Positions 28,390-37,362 of a stretch of DNA of 64,000 nucleotides are shown here, one piece after another. The notes under the pieces were generated by a model, which was not told the origin of the DNA, did not search any database, and saw only the letters and a program-made list of their open reading frames with translations. The stretch comes from GWF2-33-9 sp964500435 (GTDB taxonomy: Bacteria > Bacteroidota > Ignavibacteria > Kapaibacteriales > UBA2268): assembly GCA_964500435.1 (NCBI GenBank), contig CAZCNL010000004.1:62001-126000 (forward strand), in the 5' to 3' direction. The first letter of the stretch is position 1; every line of letters starts with the position of its first letter. The translations under genes and the position numbers were made by a program.

Positions 28390-29169
28390 TTAATAGAAAA
28401 ATCCGAATATTGCATCCAAAAATAAAATAGCAGCGGCAGATAATGTGAAAGCACGGACAGTGCTATTACCAACTCCTTCCGCTCCACCGCTTGTTTTAAA
28501 TCCAACATGAACACCAATCAAAGCGGTAACTCCACCGAAAACGCTTGATTTTATTAATCCTATTAATATTTCCCATACTTTGAAAAATCTTTGGACAGAT
28601 TCAAAAAAAGCATAAAACGAAAAATCAAATTTTAAAATTGTCAAAACAAAAGCACCGAGTAAACCAACAATATAAGATATTAAAACTAAAACGGGCATCA
28701 TCACAATCGTGGCAACAGCTCTTGGCATCCCTAAAAATCGATATTTATCAATGCTCATCATTTCGAGTGCATCAATTTGTTCGGTTACATTCATTGTACC
28801 AATTTCAGCAGCCATTGACGCTCCAATGCGACCGGCAATTACAAGTGCTGTAAGAACGGGCGAAAGTTCAGTAAAAATCGACGTTGCAATTGATGAACCC
28901 AAAAATGGTTTTGCTATGTTTAACATATTAAACTTGTCGAATAAACTTGTTGCTTCCAATGCAGTTATCATACCAGTAAAAATACCTATCAAAAGAACCA
29001 ATGGTAATGATTTATTACCAACAAGCTCCATTTGTTTCAAAACATTGGCTTTGTTTTTAAAAACCGCTGGAAAAAAACGGAAAACTCGAATTGATAAAAT
29101 TGATAATTCGCCAAGTTCAGTGATAAAATTGATTGTTTTTCGTCCTAATATTTCAAATATATTTTTCAT
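28390..29169 (-). CDS. mlaE: MlaE-family phospholipid ABC transporter permease
   Basis: A 259-residue inner-membrane permease (about five or six membrane segments) of the Mla system that moves phospholipids between inner and outer membranes. Characteristic residues are PLVLLIGIFTGMITALEATS near residue 57, ELSPVLTALVIAGRIGASMA then AEIGTMNVTEQIDALEMMSI around 104-142, and a C-terminal GVGNSTVRAFTLSAAAILFLD. The ATPase (MlaF) and MCE protein (MlaD) are not beside it: the next gene on this strand is trmB, 86 bases on. Confidence 0.94.
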   Translation of the reverse strand: MKNIFEILGRKTINFITELGELSILSIRVFRFFPAVFKNKANVLKQMELVGNKSLPLVLLIGIFTGMITALEATSLFDKFNMLNIAKPFLGSSIATSIFTELSPVLTALVIAGRIGASMAAEIGTMNVTEQIDALEMMSIDKYRFLGMPRAVATIVMMPVLVLISYIVGLLGAFVLTILKFDFSFYAFFESVQRFFKVWEILIGLIKSSVFGGVTALIGVHVGFKTSGGAEGVGNSTVRAFTLSAAAILFLDAIFGFFY

Positions 29170-29264
29170 TACTTTTAAAATTTAACAAAATTGAGAAAAA
29201 TTACTTAATAAATTATTGTTTTTCAAAAGAAATTATTATTTTTATATAAACTTAAAAATGCAAA

Positions 29265-31667
29265 ATGAGAAAAAAACATTTTAATATAACATTTAATTAT
29301 TTGATTTTATTTTTGTTTATTATACTTTTCGGTTCTTCAGAATTAATTTCACAAGATTATTCAAGACCATCCTCAGAAAGACGCAACAAATTCCCCGATG
29401 AATTCTCAGAATTAGACGATAAAAATAGCAAAGACGTATTTCATTCCAACGAATTTCTCAATTCAGTAACTTTTGCACGGAAAAAGTATCACGATGCCCT
29501 TGTTTACTTGAGGCAGCGTGATTCAGTAAGAGCAGCAAAGAGCTTCGAATCAGCAATAAATAAAATAAATAAATATTTAAGTTTTCCAGGAATTGAAGCA
29601 CAGCAAGAATTTCTCGATTTAGTACATTCAATTATCGAAGATTACGAAACATATATAACTTCAATTGATGATTTGGACGAAAATTCTTCTATTTTCATAG
29701 TCAGGAAAATACTTTTCAATCAAATAGAATCATTGGATTTAACTAAATCAGCTCAAAATACAAAAGTAATAAATTTAAAACCTAATGATAATTACCAGAC
29801 AATACCTGGGACGTTATCTTTCGTACCACCTCCAGATACTTTAATTGTCCCTTTTGAAATGAATGACCAAGTAACCGCTGCTATCGAAAGACTTACTACG
29901 ACAAAGCTTCGTAAATATATGAAAGTATATTTAGACCGTTCCACAAAGTATTTCCCGATGATAAAAAAAATAGCACAATATGAAAATGTGCCTCAGGAAT
30001 TATTATATCTATGTTTATACGAAAGTGGAGTAAACCCGAATGCTATTTCCTCTGCAAGTGCTGTTGGTCTTTGGCAATTTATTTATTCAACAGGTCAACG
30101 TTACGGATTGAATAAAAATGAATCTATATGGATTGATGAAAGACGTGACCCAGAAAAATCAACAAGAGCCGCAATGAAACACCTTAAAGATTTATATAAT
30201 ACATTCGGCGATTGGTATTTAGCACTTGCTGCTTATAATTGCGGGGAAGGTTGCGTTCGAAACGCAATAAAAAAATCAAATAAAGATAATCCTAATTTTT
30301 GGGAATTACAACCTTTCTTGCCTCGTGAGACTCGAAATTATGTTCCGAATTATATTGCTATTTCTTTAATCGCTATGGACCCTAAAAAATATGGTTTCAA
30401 AGATGAAGAAATGAACTTCCAACCTGAATTAACTTATGATGTATATGTTTTAAATGAACCATATAACTTAGAGGCACTTGCAAAAGCCGCAGGCATAACT
30501 GTTGAAAAATTACGTGAATATAACCCTGAATTGATTCGAAATTGCACACCAATCGATGCTGCTTCATATTATTTAAAAATTCCAGAATCTGTTTCTAATT
30601 CATTTGCAAATTCGCTCGATGCTATACCTTATGATGAGAAAAAACCATACGTAGTTCATACTCTCGAGGAAAACGAATCTTTAACTTCGATTGTTTCAAG
30701 GTTCAACGTTTCTAAAGATGAAATATTAAAATTGAACAAAATAACAGGACTCGTTGATGATTTTTCCTCAAAAACACAAATAATGTTGCCTATTACTAAA
30801 AAACAATATGATAGCTTAAAAATAGCAAATAGTTATACTCCACCCGCCAAAAGTTCTTCAACTAAAGTTGCAATAAAACAACGTACAAACCAAACTGATG
30901 AACAATTAATACATATCGTTAAAGAAGGTGAAACACTTTACACAATTTCTCAAAAATATGGGGTAAATTTATCTGATTTAAAAGCAATTAATGGATTAGA
31001 TGATAAATCAGTAATAAAAGTAGGGCAAGAAATAAAATTAACACCTGAAACTTCACAAAATATAACTAAAACAGTTATTAAAAAACATAAAGTAAAACAA
31101 AATGAAACTCTTAAATCTATTGCCGAAGATTATGGAACTACAGTTGATGAACTAAAGAAATTAAATAATTTAAAATCCACAAAAATTTCAAAAAGTAAAT
31201 ATATCAAAGTACCAGTGCAAGTTACAGAAATTGCATCTGATAAGAATAACACAAAATCTACAGTTAATATAAGCAAAGAAGAAGAAAAAGAAACAAAGAA
31301 AAAAGTAGTATTACACACTGTCAAAGCAGGCGAATCCTTAGAAAAAATTGCCAATAAATATAATGTCACAATCGACCAAATAAAAGATTGGAATTTAGAT
31401 AAAATTAAAGGCGATGTTATTGTCTCAGGAACTAAACTTAAAATTATCAGCAAATCAACTTCTCTTGCTGAAAATAATACACAAAAAAATTCTAAAGAAA
31501 ATTCTAAAAAACCAAAAATTACCAAATATAGAGTTAAAAAAGGAGACACTTTAATTTCTATCGCAAACAGATTTAATGTCTCAGTCGATGATATTGTTGA
31601 GTGGAATAAAATTAAAAAGAAAAAAATTGACAATATTCACGAAGGTGAATATCTCATAATAAAATAG
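29265..31667 (+). CDS. LysM lytic transglycosylase (MltD-like)
   Basis: An 800-residue envelope protein. An N-terminal signal/anchor (residues 10-30, FNYLILFLFIILFG) has no clear lipobox. The SLT catalytic domain spans about 225-360, with catalytic Glu E253 in LYLCLYESGVNPNAISSASA then VGLWQFIYSTGQRYGL, and ALAAYNCGEGCVRNAI. One weak and five clear LysM modules follow: starts are VHTLEENESLTS, IHIVKEGETLYT, KHKVKQNETLKS, LHTVKAGESLEK and KYRVKKGDTLIS, separated by Ser/Lys-rich linkers. It would cleave peptidoglycan glycan strands in the periplasm while the LysM array binds them. It stands alone, facing the mlaE gene divergently. Confidence 0.94.
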   Translation: MRKKHFNITFNYLILFLFIILFGSSELISQDYSRPSSERRNKFPDEFSELDDKNSKDVFHSNEFLNSVTFARKKYHDALVYLRQRDSVRAAKSFESAINKINKYLSFPGIEAQQEFLDLVHSIIEDYETYITSIDDLDENSSIFIVRKILFNQIESLDLTKSAQNTKVINLKPNDNYQTIPGTLSFVPPPDTLIVPFEMNDQVTAAIERLTTTKLRKYMKVYLDRSTKYFPMIKKIAQYENVPQELLYLCLYESGVNPNAISSASAVGLWQFIYSTGQRYGLNKNESIWIDERRDPEKSTRAAMKHLKDLYNTFGDWYLALAAYNCGEGCVRNAIKKSNKDNPNFWELQPFLPRETRNYVPNYIAISLIAMDPKKYGFKDEEMNFQPELTYDVYVLNEPYNLEALAKAAGITVEKLREYNPELIRNCTPIDAASYYLKIPESVSNSFANSLDAIPYDEKKPYVVHTLEENESLTSIVSRFNVSKDEILKLNKITGLVDDFSSKTQIMLPITKKQYDSLKIANSYTPPAKSSSTKVAIKQRTNQTDEQLIHIVKEGETLYTISQKYGVNLSDLKAINGLDDKSVIKVGQEIKLTPETSQNITKTVIKKHKVKQNETLKSIAEDYGTTVDELKKLNNLKSTKISKSKYIKVPVQVTEIASDKNNTKSTVNISKEEEKETKKKVVLHTVKAGESLEKIANKYNVTIDQIKDWNLDKIKGDVIVSGTKLKIISKSTSLAENNTQKNSKENSKKPKITKYRVKKGDTLISIANRFNVSVDDIVEWNKIKKKKIDNIHEGEYLIIK

Positions 31668-31726
31668 AAAACTAATAAAATTAGATTTTTAAACTTGCTT
31701 TAAAATCAAGAATAAATGCAAATGAA

Positions 31727-32158
31727 TTAAGTTAGTATGTCAAAACTTGTAGGTTTTTCTGTTACATTATTATTTTGATTGTTGACTGATTGATTCAAAT
31801 TATTTTTTGCAGAATCTTCTTTGTAAAAGTTAATCATTATATTTACACCATAAACATAATCAAGAATGAATTTAGCGAGTGGTTTAGTCTTTTTGTTGAT
31901 TGAATAACTTTCAACTTTAGGCGTGTCTTTTATTGTCGAATTTTCATTTTTCTTCAACCGTTTTAACTCATAATCGGATTTAACAGTCAAATCACTACTT
32001 TGTTGGAAAAGTTCAATTTTAAAATTTCTTGCATTTGCGGGGTTACTTTCGATTGAATTTGTCTCTTTTTTGGTAAAAAGTGGCTTCTCCCTGTCAAACT
32101 TTGTCTGACTTGAGACATTATTGGTAATAATATTTAACCCCACTTTATCCAATTTCAA
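31727..32158 (-). CDS. Unidentified 143-residue ORF
   Basis: I do not recognise this protein. It is rich in Lys, Asn and Ser, has no signal peptide or membrane helix, and its most ordered-looking part is KPLAKFILDYVYGVNIMINF near residue 92. The ATG at 32158 and uninterrupted frame of 143 codons are unlikely by chance in DNA this AT-rich, and no other gene fits the interval. It is placed between the lytic transglycosylase (convergent) and the MFS transporter (divergent). It may be a real small protein or an overcall. Confidence 0.45.
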   Translation of the reverse strand: MKLDKVGLNIITNNVSSQTKFDREKPLFTKKETNSIESNPANARNFKIELFQQSSDLTVKSDYELKRLKKNENSTIKDTPKVESYSINKKTKPLAKFILDYVYGVNIMINFYKEDSAKNNLNQSVNNQNNNVTEKPTSFDILT

Positions 32159-32299
32159 TTTAAAATTTCTTTCCTTAAATCATATATCGGATAATTTTTT
32201 TAAAATTTTAGTTTTTTATAAAAATTTTAATATTTATATCTGATAGCCGAGTATTTGAGTATTATTCAATAATTTTGTTTTCGAAAAATTTGGCAAATT

Positions 32300-33700
32300 T
32301 TGATTTTAAAAAATTACAACCGAAATTTTTGGATTTTAAATTCAATGCAGATGGTGGAACGCCTCGCCTATTGGAGCGTTACACTGCAAATGCCTATTTA
32401 TATTGCTCAAAAAAATATTGCCGGCGGCTTAGAACTATCTCACATCGATAAAGGTATTATTTATTTCTGGTGGGCTCTTGTACAAAATTTAACACCCATT
32501 TTATCGGGACCTATTGCAGATAAAATCGGTAAAAAGAAAGTATTACATTTTTCTTTTATTATAATCATTTTAAGTTTCTTTTTTATGAGTTTTTCTCGAA
32601 CTTTTGAACTTTTTTTATTTAGTACATTATTTCTTGGTTTTGGTCTTGGTAGTTTTAAACCTGTCCTTCAAGGGGCAATTGCTACTGAATTAAATAAAAA
32701 GAATGCTTCTTCTGGTTGGGCAATTTATGTATTACTCGTAAACCTTTCGGTATTTTTAGCACCACCACTTTCTATATATTTGAAAGGTATTAACTGGCAA
32801 TGGCTTTTTTGGGGCAGCGCAACTTTATTTAGTGTCAATTATCTTTTTTTATCAATTTATAAAGAAAAAATAAATGTAGATAACAATTTTAATAACCAAA
32901 ACAAAATACATTTTAAAATACTATGGGAAAATTTTAAAAACCCTATTATTTATAAATTTATACTTTTGATGACGGGCTTTACAATTGTTTATATGCAATT
33001 TTACGAAACTTTACCTAATTTTATATTTGATTGGATTGATACGAGTAAAATTGCTTCGCTTTTGAATCTACCTGAATCAATGTTAATGTCCACTCCAAAT
33101 GGCAAAATGATTGCTTTCGAATGGCTTTATAATTTAAATACGGGATTAATTATTTTGCTTGTTGTTCCGCTTTCTTTAATAACAATGAAATACCAACTTA
33201 CTCGAGTTTTGAGCATAGGAATTCTCGTTGCTTCGATTGGATTAGGATTATGCGGATTCTTTTATATTGGTTCTTTAGTAATATTAGGTTTTATTATTTA
33301 TACTATTGGAGAGATGATTACAAACCCGAAATTTACAGAATATTTGGGAAAAATAGCACCAGCTAATTTAAAATCTACTTACTTAAGTTATTTAAATATT
33401 TCTTGGGCAATTGGGCTTGCTGGCGGTGGTCTAATAGGTGGTTTTCTATATAATAATTACGGGGAAAAAGCAACACTTGCAAAGAAATATTTAGTGGAAG
33501 TCTTGCACTATAATTCTAATATTCCATTAAAAGAAGCAACAAATATATTGAGTAATACTTTACATAAAAGTCAAAATGAAATTACAATATTACTGCGTGA
33601 TTACTTCTCTCCTGAAATGATTTGGTTGCCATTTATAGCAATCGGCTTAATTTCTTCATTTGGATTATTTTTATTCAAAGAAAATAAATTCGAAAATTAA
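32300..33700 (+). CDS. POT-like major facilitator superfamily transporter
   Basis: A 466-residue membrane protein with about 12-14 hydrophobic segments. The N-terminus (FWILNSMQMVERLAYWSVTL) matches the proton-coupled oligopeptide transporter (POT/PTR2) family, except that the ExxER proton/peptide motif reads QMVER, and the cytoplasmic loop 2-3 reads GPIADKIGKKKVLH. Because the first helix begins upstream of the ATG at 32345, I take the TTG at 32300 as start; no good ribosome site is visible. Its stop overlaps the convergent fliO stop by 4 bases. Substrate unknown: peptide, or something else given the altered motif. Confidence 0.82.
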   Translation: MILKNYNRNFWILNSMQMVERLAYWSVTLQMPIYIAQKNIAGGLELSHIDKGIIYFWWALVQNLTPILSGPIADKIGKKKVLHFSFIIIILSFFFMSFSRTFELFLFSTLFLGFGLGSFKPVLQGAIATELNKKNASSGWAIYVLLVNLSVFLAPPLSIYLKGINWQWLFWGSATLFSVNYLFLSIYKEKINVDNNFNNQNKIHFKILWENFKNPIIYKFILLMTGFTIVYMQFYETLPNFIFDWIDTSKIASLLNLPESMLMSTPNGKMIAFEWLYNLNTGLIILLVVPLSLITMKYQLTRVLSIGILVASIGLGLCGFFYIGSLVILGFIIYTIGEMITNPKFTEYLGKIAPANLKSTYLSYLNISWAIGLAGGGLIGGFLYNNYGEKATLAKKYLVEVLHYNSNIPLKEATNILSNTLHKSQNEITILLRDYFSPEMIWLPFIAIGLISSFGLFLFKENKFEN

Positions 33701-34110
33701 TTTCCTCTTGAAAATGTCGATTTCAAAAAGGTTTTAAATGATAAATTGTCATTTGAAGTAATTGGTTCGTTGCTTAAATTCTTTTTTGTTTGCTTTTGGG
33801 GTAAATAAGAAGGATTCGGAAATTCTGATTTTGCGACACTATAATTATTATTTGATGTCAGTTCGGAAATTAAGGATATTGTTTTATCAGAAGAACCAAT
33901 CAAAAAAGAACGTTCACCAACTTTTACTACAAACAAAGAGGAATTCCTTGATAGAGGAATTTTAGACAATACTTTGCTTTCAAATGCACCGAGTTGTTGA
34001 GCTTTATTTTGTGAATATTTTTTTAAATATAAAGAGAGTAAAAAAATTGCGACAATACATAATGAAAGTAAAATAAAAGCATTTAATAAGGTTCCATCCA
34101 TAAATTTCAA
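33697..34110 (-). CDS. fliO: Flagellar biosynthesis protein FliO
   Basis: A 137-residue single-pass membrane protein: a helix at residues 10-28 (AFILLSLCIVAIFLLSLYL) followed by the small FliO domain (KVLSKIPLSRNSSLFVVKVG then ERSFLIGSSDKTISLISEL). FliO helps assemble the FliPQR export gate of the flagellar type III system. A strong AAGGAGG ribosome site precedes the ATG at 34110. It follows fliN by 26 bases, but fliP, fliQ and fliR do not follow: the next gene is the convergent transporter. Confidence 0.87.
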   Translation of the reverse strand: MKFMDGTLLNAFILLSLCIVAIFLLSLYLKKYSQNKAQQLGAFESKVLSKIPLSRNSSLFVVKVGERSFLIGSSDKTISLISELTSNNNYSVAKSEFPNPSYLPQKQTKKNLSNEPITSNDNLSFKTFLKSTFSRGN

Positions 34111-34136
34111 CCTCCTTGTTGAATAATAAATTTAAT

Positions 34137-34532
34137 TTATGAGCGAGCTGCTTTTAACCGCTCTGAAGGGTCAATTAAAGTAGTAATTCTTATACCAAAG
34201 TGTTTATCAATTACAACAACTTCCCCTTCGGCAACTTTTTTTCCATTAATCAAAACGTCTATTGGTTCACTAACAAGTTTATCGAATTCAATAACAGAGC
34301 CTCGCCCCAATCTTAATATGTCCCTGATTAACATATTTGTACGACCAAGTTCAATTGAAACTGGCAATTGCAAATCAAGTAATAACTCTAATTTTGGGTC
34401 TAAAGAATCAAATTTTAATTGTGGCTCTTGCTCGTCATTATTATCATTAGTGTTTGACTCAAGTTTAGTTTCTTCGGTAACATCTAATCCGCCACTAATT
34501 AAAGCATCAATTTCTTCTTGTGTCATTGTCAT
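34137..34532 (-). CDS. fliN: Flagellar motor switch protein FliN with CheY-binding-like N-terminus
   Basis: A 131-residue C-ring protein. The C-terminal SpoA domain (residues about 50-128) is typical: LELLLDLQLPVSIELGRTNM, then IRDILRLGRGSVIEFDKLVS and EPIDVLINGKKVAEGEVVVI. The N-terminus reads MTMTQEEIDALISGG, which resembles the CheY-P-binding EIDALLSG motif found at the start of FliM and of FliY-type proteins, and not usual in plain FliN. The start ATG overlaps the fliM stop (ATGA), with GGAGG just upstream. It forms the lower C-ring with FliM and FliG. Confidence 0.95.
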   Translation of the reverse strand: MTMTQEEIDALISGGLDVTEETKLESNTNDNNDEQEPQLKFDSLDPKLELLLDLQLPVSIELGRTNMLIRDILRLGRGSVIEFDKLVSEPIDVLINGKKVAEGEVVVIDKHFGIRITTLIDPSERLKAARS

Positions 34533-35566
34533 ATTTTTTCCTCCGGTTTATACCTTAAATCTTGTTCAATTAAATCTTCTTCCTTAAGAGCCCTCGTAAC
34601 GCGCACAGCTTTTTTACCATCGATAGAACCAGGGCGTCCTGCAAGTTTTCTACGACCATTTATTATAATTTCAATTTCTTCGCTTACTCGTTTATCTAAC
34701 TTTAAAATATCGCCTTCTTCTAATTCTAAAAGATCACCAACAGTTATTGATGTTTTTGCAAGCTCTGCAACAACGGGTAAATATGTTGTAGAAATTTGTT
34801 TATTTATAAGCAAAAAGTTTTCTCTTCGCTTTTTCATTGGTAATGTTATTGGTCCCGACGTTACTTGCTGTCTATTTAATTTGGTCAAAACTTCTTCGAG
34901 TGCAAATGTTGGAAAACATAAATTCATCATATATGTGTTCACACCAACATTTACATCAAATGAAACAACCAATACAATTTCAGATGAAGGGGCAACTTGG
35001 ACGAAATCTGCTTCCATCTCAAGTCTTGAATATTTGAAGTTGATTTCTGAAATGGAACGCCATGCATTTCGCAAATCTGAAAGTGCGTGCTCAATTATTC
35101 CTCTTATTACTGCTTGTTCAATTGGTGTTATTGAACGTGGTTTTGGTGCAACTTCCCCGCTACCTCCCAATAGTTTTTCAACAATTACAAGTGCAAGCTG
35201 CGGGCTTATTTCGAGTATTCCACTTCCATCTGTGCCTACTATATCGAACACATATAAGCAACTTGGATTTGAAACTGATAAGATAAATTCAGAATAAAAT
35301 AATTGGTCAATTGATGTAACTTCCACAGAAATAAGTGATTGCAACTTTGAAACAAGATAATAACCAAACACTTCTGAAAAGTTTTCGTGAACTGTTTGAA
35401 GTGTCCTTAATTGATTCTTTGAAATACGATTAGGGCGCCTAAAGTCGTAATTAGAGATATCGCTTGTTTTAAATTTACCACTAATTACATCATCGACGTT
35501 AATACGCCCACTCGACATTTCGGATAATAAATTATCTATTTCATTTTGTGAAAGTAAATCTGCCAT
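34529..35566 (-). CDS. fliM: Flagellar motor switch protein FliM
   Basis: A 345-residue C-ring protein. The N-terminal CheY-P-binding motif is LSQNEIDNLL (residues 5-14). The CheC-like middle domain covers about 45-230 (LRTLQTVHENFSEVFGYYLV, SSRLEMEADF-like segment SRLEMEADFVQVAPSSEIVL). The C-terminal SpoA domain is about 260-335 (LAKTSITVGDLLELEEGDIL, KLDKRVSEEIEIIINGR). Length is normal. It lies 12 bases after fliL and overlaps fliN by 4. Confidence 0.96.
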   Translation of the reverse strand: MADLLSQNEIDNLLSEMSSGRINVDDVISGKFKTSDISNYDFRRPNRISKNQLRTLQTVHENFSEVFGYYLVSKLQSLISVEVTSIDQLFYSEFILSVSNPSCLYVFDIVGTDGSGILEISPQLALVIVEKLLGGSGEVAPKPRSITPIEQAVIRGIIEHALSDLRNAWRSISEINFKYSRLEMEADFVQVAPSSEIVLVVSFDVNVGVNTYMMNLCFPTFALEEVLTKLNRQQVTSGPITLPMKKRRENFLLINKQISTTYLPVVAELAKTSITVGDLLELEEGDILKLDKRVSEEIEIIINGRRKLAGRPGSIDGKKAVRVTRALKEEDLIEQDLRYKPEEKI

Positions 35567-35578
35567 TTTTATTCTTTA

Positions 35579-36187
35579 TTATTCTTGGATAATAAATTCT
35601 AAAATTCCTACATTCAACAATTTAAAGCCAAATTCTTTGAAAGTTGGTTGTAATAACTCTTTGTATATTTTTTCCAATTCCGGTCTTTTCGCTTGTAAAT
35701 CTGCCATTGGGGTACTTGCTATTTGATTATTAATCATACTTTTGATGCGTGCTAACATCTTTTGAATCGTTGGATGAGCAGTATTTACACCTTCTTTTCC
35801 CAAAACTTCTTTTGTTTTTTCATCATCTTTATTTTTCGGCACAAATTCAAGTGACAAATTAAGCACAACAAAAGTTGTTGGCACATCTTTTGGGTTTGTC
35901 GTTATTCGACCAGTTTCCATATAAAGTGATTCGTGGACATCTGCTGGCTCTTCTTGTTCTGTTTTATTTTCAGCTTTTACCTGTCCATTTGTAACCACAA
36001 CTTGCTGTTGCGATGGGAATAACTTTGTTGCAATGAAATATCCAAATATCACTGTTACTAAAACTAAAACAACTCCGCCAACACCAATTCCAATTAACAT
36101 TGGAAGAGGTAATCCACCACCACTACTTGCCTTTTTTTCTTTTTTCTTTTGTTTTTCAGGCTCTTGTTTTTCTAATTCTTCTGCCAT
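35579..36187 (-). CDS. fliL: Flagellar basal body-associated protein FliL
   Basis: A 202-residue single-pass inner-membrane protein. A short Lys/Glu-rich cytoplasmic tail is followed by a membrane helix at about residues 28-52 (PMLIGIGVGGVVLVLVTVIF), a linker and the periplasmic FliL domain (residues about 90-202), ending KEFGFKLLNVGILEFIIQE. FliL rings surround and support stator units. It is the first of the four-gene run fliL-fliM-fliN-fliO; the 178 bases upstream hold no gene and probably contain the promoter. Confidence 0.88.
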   Translation of the reverse strand: MAEELEKQEPEKQKKKEKKASSGGGLPLPMLIGIGVGGVVLVLVTVIFGYFIATKLFPSQQQVVVTNGQVKAENKTEQEEPADVHESLYMETGRITTNPKDVPTTFVVLNLSLEFVPKNKDDEKTKEVLGKEGVNTAHPTIQKMLARIKSMINNQIASTPMADLQAKRPELEKIYKELLQPTFKEFGFKLLNVGILEFIIQE

Positions 36188-36365
36188 TTTTTTAACCTTT
36201 CTTTTATTATCGGTTAAAATATTATTTTCTTTATTTAAACATAAATTTTATCAAAAAAGCATTTCTAAAAATTATGCCAAAAAAGAATAATGCTTTAACC
36301 CTTTTATAAATATACGAATAATTTTTTTTACTATTTTATATGATTTATTTTGGTTGATAATATTG

Positions 36366-37349
36366 TTAATTATTTTCTTTTTGGAGAATAATCAACATTT
36401 TGTTGAATTCATCTAATATCCTTTTTGCATCAATCGAAGATAAATCATCGACACCTTCTTCCGCAAAAATCGTGCTATTGACATCGCTTAATGGGCGAAA
36501 CCAAACATAAGTTTCCATTATTCCAGAGTGAAAAGCAATTATCGGCTTATTGAACGCCGCTGCAATATGAACTAAAGATGTGTCAGGAGTAATTACTAAA
36601 TAGCTTTGTTTGACTAAGGAAATTACATCCATTAAATTCCTTGAGCTAAATAATTGGATTTTAGGCAAGGAATGTTTAATTTCGTCCGCCAAAATTTTAT
36701 GTTTTGGTTCAAATGTTAAAACATAATTGAAATCGCTTTCCTTTATAAATTCTTTAAGAAATTCTATCCACTTTGCAGTAGTCAACATTTTATTTTCTTT
36801 ACTTGCTGAGATATTACAACAAATAATAGGCTTAGATTGCTCAAGTTTCAAAATATATTCTTCGACATATTTCGACGAATTAACATCTTCGAAAAGAATT
36901 GGTTTCATAGGTTGCTCTGGCAAACTTATTTCTAAATTTTCTAATGGTAACCAAAGCCTTTGAACAAAATGCAACTTTGAATGTTTTGAAATATCTTCAA
37001 TGGCAACATCAAAATTTTGGGAATTCGGTTTATTATAACCAATTTTAGTCTTTGCCCTGACTATTTTCGCAAATATTGCACTTTCATGAGAAAAGTGGTC
37101 TTTTGGATCGATATAATAATCAAATTGATTTAACCTTAAATATGATAACAATTGCAAAGTATGCAGGATTTTCTTATCATAAATATGAATTTTTGAAATA
37201 TTCGGATTATTTTTTAAAATGATATAATTATGTCTTGAAGCAATTACTTCGATTTGAGACTCAGGATATTTTTTTTTAATCAATTCAAAAAAAGGTGTAA
37301 GTAGGATCATATCACCGATCCTACCTAACAAAATCGTAAGTATCTTCAT
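36366..37349 (-). CDS. Glycosyltransferase family 9 (heptosyltransferase-like)
   Basis: A 327-residue GT-B enzyme. N-terminal ILLGRIGDMILLTPFFELIK is the acceptor-domain signature of LPS heptosyltransferases, and TPDTSLVHIAAAFNKPIIAF (about 255-274) is the nucleotide-sugar-binding block. It probably adds heptose or a related sugar to the LPS core or another surface glycan. It lies downstream of the WYL regulator (13-base gap). No partner heptose genes are present here, so the sugar is uncertain. Confidence 0.9.
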   Translation of the reverse strand: MKILTILLGRIGDMILLTPFFELIKKKYPESQIEVIASRHNYIILKNNPNISKIHIYDKKILHTLQLLSYLRLNQFDYYIDPKDHFSHESAIFAKIVRAKTKIGYNKPNSQNFDVAIEDISKHSKLHFVQRLWLPLENLEISLPEQPMKPILFEDVNSSKYVEEYILKLEQSKPIICCNISASKENKMLTTAKWIEFLKEFIKESDFNYVLTFEPKHKILADEIKHSLPKIQLFSSRNLMDVISLVKQSYLVITPDTSLVHIAAAFNKPIIAFHSGIMETYVWFRPLSDVNSTIFAEEGVDDLSSIDAKRILDEFNKMLIILQKENN

Positions 37350-37362
37350 TTTTTATAAAATC

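Noticed and set aside
34518..35297. A 259-codon plus-strand frame opposite fliM
   Set aside because: Antisense shadow of fliM: its composition (Ser/Ile-rich) mirrors the fliM codons and fliM is certain.
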